64,000 bases of DNA, from positions 1 to 64,000 of the forward strand of contig NZ_MUZV01000006.1 of NCBI RefSeq assembly GCF_002000025.1. The letters are read 5' to 3'. Made by a program: the position numbers and the translations under genes. Source of the stretch: Cognaticolwellia aestuarii (lineage in GTDB: Bacteria; Pseudomonadota; Gammaproteobacteria; Enterobacterales; Alteromonadaceae). The notes under the pieces are model-generated. The model had not been told where the DNA came from and did not search any database. It was given only the letters and a program-made list of their open reading frames with translations. This document shows, one piece after another, positions 62,623-64,000 of the stretch; position 1 is the first letter of the stretch, and each line of letters starts with the position of its first letter.

Positions 62623-63735
62623 TTAGCTTCGTTCGCTGGTATCTAATTCGTCTAATGTTCCATGACCCGCAAAAATAAAGTCTTTACCACTAAATTCGGA
62701 GTTTTGAATAATTGCTTTAATATCATTTAATTGATCGTCACCAATGCAAGCATGGGTTCCTGCATTTTCGGAGTAAAAATATTTTCCTGCTCTTGCGTTT
62801 ACACATACTGATAAGTCAAGCAGAACTGTAATGGTATTATTGTCTAATGAATAAGCTTGTACTAAATAAGAACCATAAGGTTTTAATAAGAAGCTTTCAG
62901 AAGGAAGCCTTACTTTTCCATCTTCTTTTATAAATGTTGGCTCAAACCATTTCCCAATTAATATAAATGGACGTTCTGCAATTGTGGAGTTTGGCCTACT
63001 CTTTATAATATATTCATTAAATTTACTATCTTTTGATAGTAGTTCGCTATCGATAGCTACATTATAATTATTTAAATGGCCAATATACTTAGCCATCCAT
63101 CTAATTTTATTCATAGGAGTACTACTAGAGCCTTGCAAGCACGCATCTCGCCAATTCATTTTGCCGGTTGGCTTTTCCGATAAATTCCACCAACTTGTAT
63201 CTGAAGGCAATCCATTGGAGATTACTTTTGGAGGCCAAACACTATTAGGTAAAGTACTAGCGGCTTTATCGTGAAGTGTATAACCATTAGTTGTCCCCAT
63301 TAAGTAACTATCATGATTGCCATGTGCCTTTAGCCAAACAGTATTAGGTGTAGCCTTTGTGATTGTTTTGTAGAAAGTTTCATACTCACCACTACAACCA
63401 ATATTGGTAGCATCTCCAAGTACAAGAGTTACATTAGCTTCATTTCCGACTTTTAAGCTATTCTCTATAAGTCTTTGAAATGAATATCTGGCTAATATAT
63501 TTAATTCTGGAGGGCGAACTGCTACTTTTGAAGCTATATCGGATACACCAAACATTTGTTTCAAGCTGCTACCGTAGATGTTATGAATCTGAGGATCTGC
63601 AACAACTACAAAGCTAGTTAACTTTTCATCTGCTTCATTATTTTCATTAAGACGAGTTATATTTGTAGCTTCTTCCTTCACTGTTGCACAAGAACATAAA
63701 ATTATAGTTAATATCGGAAGATATAAATTTTTCAT
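62623..63735 (-). pseudogene. Secreted lipoprotein metallophosphoesterase, N-terminal part (frameshifted)
   Basis: 370 residues with a lipoprotein signal (LPILTIILCSC). Metal-ligand motifs are visible: VVADPQIH (D-X-H), LVLGDATN (GD), KAHGNHDSY (GNH) and FAGHGTL (H). The last motif lies right before the frame ends at SERS. Continuing one frame over restores KLIELFESS and the final THxH site (62090-62617). The data fit a 4-base deletion in a GAAC repeat, AGCGAACGAAG instead of two GAAC copies, at about 62630. The product would be a periplasmic or outer-membrane phosphoesterase; substrate unknown. Confidence 0.75.
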
Positions 63736-63882
63736 TATTAAATCCTTTTTAATCTAGCTACGTTTATTAAGTGAATTCATTTATCAATTTCATTCTATAA
63801 GAATTAAAACTAGTCTAATTAACGAACTCTCTATTAATTTATGAAAACAGGTATATCGTTTAAACATCGAGGATTTAAATGC

Positions 63883-64000
63883 CTAACTTTTTAACATTAA
63901 GAACCTAGCCGCGTTGTCATACATCATTGCTTTATATTGAGTTTTGTTAATGATTCCTTCAGCTACTGCACGTCTAAAGTTACTAACGGAATTACAAAGG
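63883..64000 (-). CDS. Amidohydrolase-family protein, C-terminal end (runs off the window)
   Basis: Reading from the right edge, 38 residues end in NFRRAVAEGIINKTQYKAMM, YDNAARFLML. The pattern of a helix then DNAARFL resembles the C-terminus of amidohydrolase-family enzymes, where a similar NAARL motif is common. With only the tail visible this is tentative. It stops 148 bases upstream of the metallophosphoesterase gene start, on the same strand. Confidence 0.45.
   Translation of the reverse strand, partial: LCNSVSNFRRAVAEGIINKTQYKAMMYDNAARFLMLKS

Overview
The window looks like a chromosome segment of a marine gammaproteobacterium close to Colwellia or Thalassotalea (order Alteromonadales). 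The DNA is AT-rich. Core genes such as yejM-yejL-yejK, pyrC, yghU, ptrB and a YiaY-type alcohol dehydrogenase have clear enterobacterial and vibrio counterparts. Assignments rest on reading motifs and remembered family sequences; no search was run.

Region by region. (1) 1-392: the left end of an IS3-type element abuts a decapitated tehB. (2) 0.67-9.5 kb: a single-direction metal-resistance cluster. A BlaI-type repressor and a short M56 (BlaR1-like) protease precede a CzcCBA-type efflux pump, a HupE/UreJ-like protein, a membrane-anchored protein and a His-rich periplasmic protein. Four copies of the same 21-bp operator lie before the repressor gene and before the pump genes. (3) 9.8-16.7 kb: DUF1275 protein, SulP (BicA-like) transporter, two glutathione transferases with a TetR regulator and a tandem operator, ZIP transporter, S1/P1 nuclease. 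(4) 17.4-20.8 kb: two orphan genes, a RAYT transposase with REP repeats, and tRNA-Pro. (5) 21-34 kb: yejM-yejL-yejK, pyrC, a tandem pterin-synthase-like protein, an M23 peptidase, small stress-type proteins, radical SAM enzyme, FetB-like permease, a second hupE/anchor pair, and a MATE pump. (6) 34.2-42.4 kb: tRNA-Ser followed by a tandem array of tRNA 3'-end repeats, interrupted by a 7.6-kb island. The island carries a NYN-LOTUS protein, a NERD nuclease, a GHKL ATPase fused to a PD-(D/E)XK nuclease, and a caspase-NACHT protein. (7) 42.5-64 kb: mostly core metabolism (solute-binding protein, SEC-C and DTW proteins, YjdM, two radical SAM and peptidase genes, alcohol dehydrogenase, DEAD-box helicase, MlaA plus RND pair, a double pseudo-nitrilase, a DMT exporter). 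It also has a MITE, a cluster of GATCTA repeats, and a metallophosphoesterase gene broken by a frameshift.

The strongest candidate for an undescribed system is the 34.7-42.3 kb island. It sits exactly inside a tRNA-Ser-derived repeat, is bounded by a 10-bp direct repeat, is visibly more AT-rich than its surroundings over the last two genes, has no integrase, and is composed almost entirely of nuclease, protease and signal-ATPase domains typical of anti-phage immunity. The second candidate is the metal-efflux cluster controlled by a BlaI/M56 pair whose protease carries a His cluster in its predicted sensing loop instead of a penicillin-binding domain.
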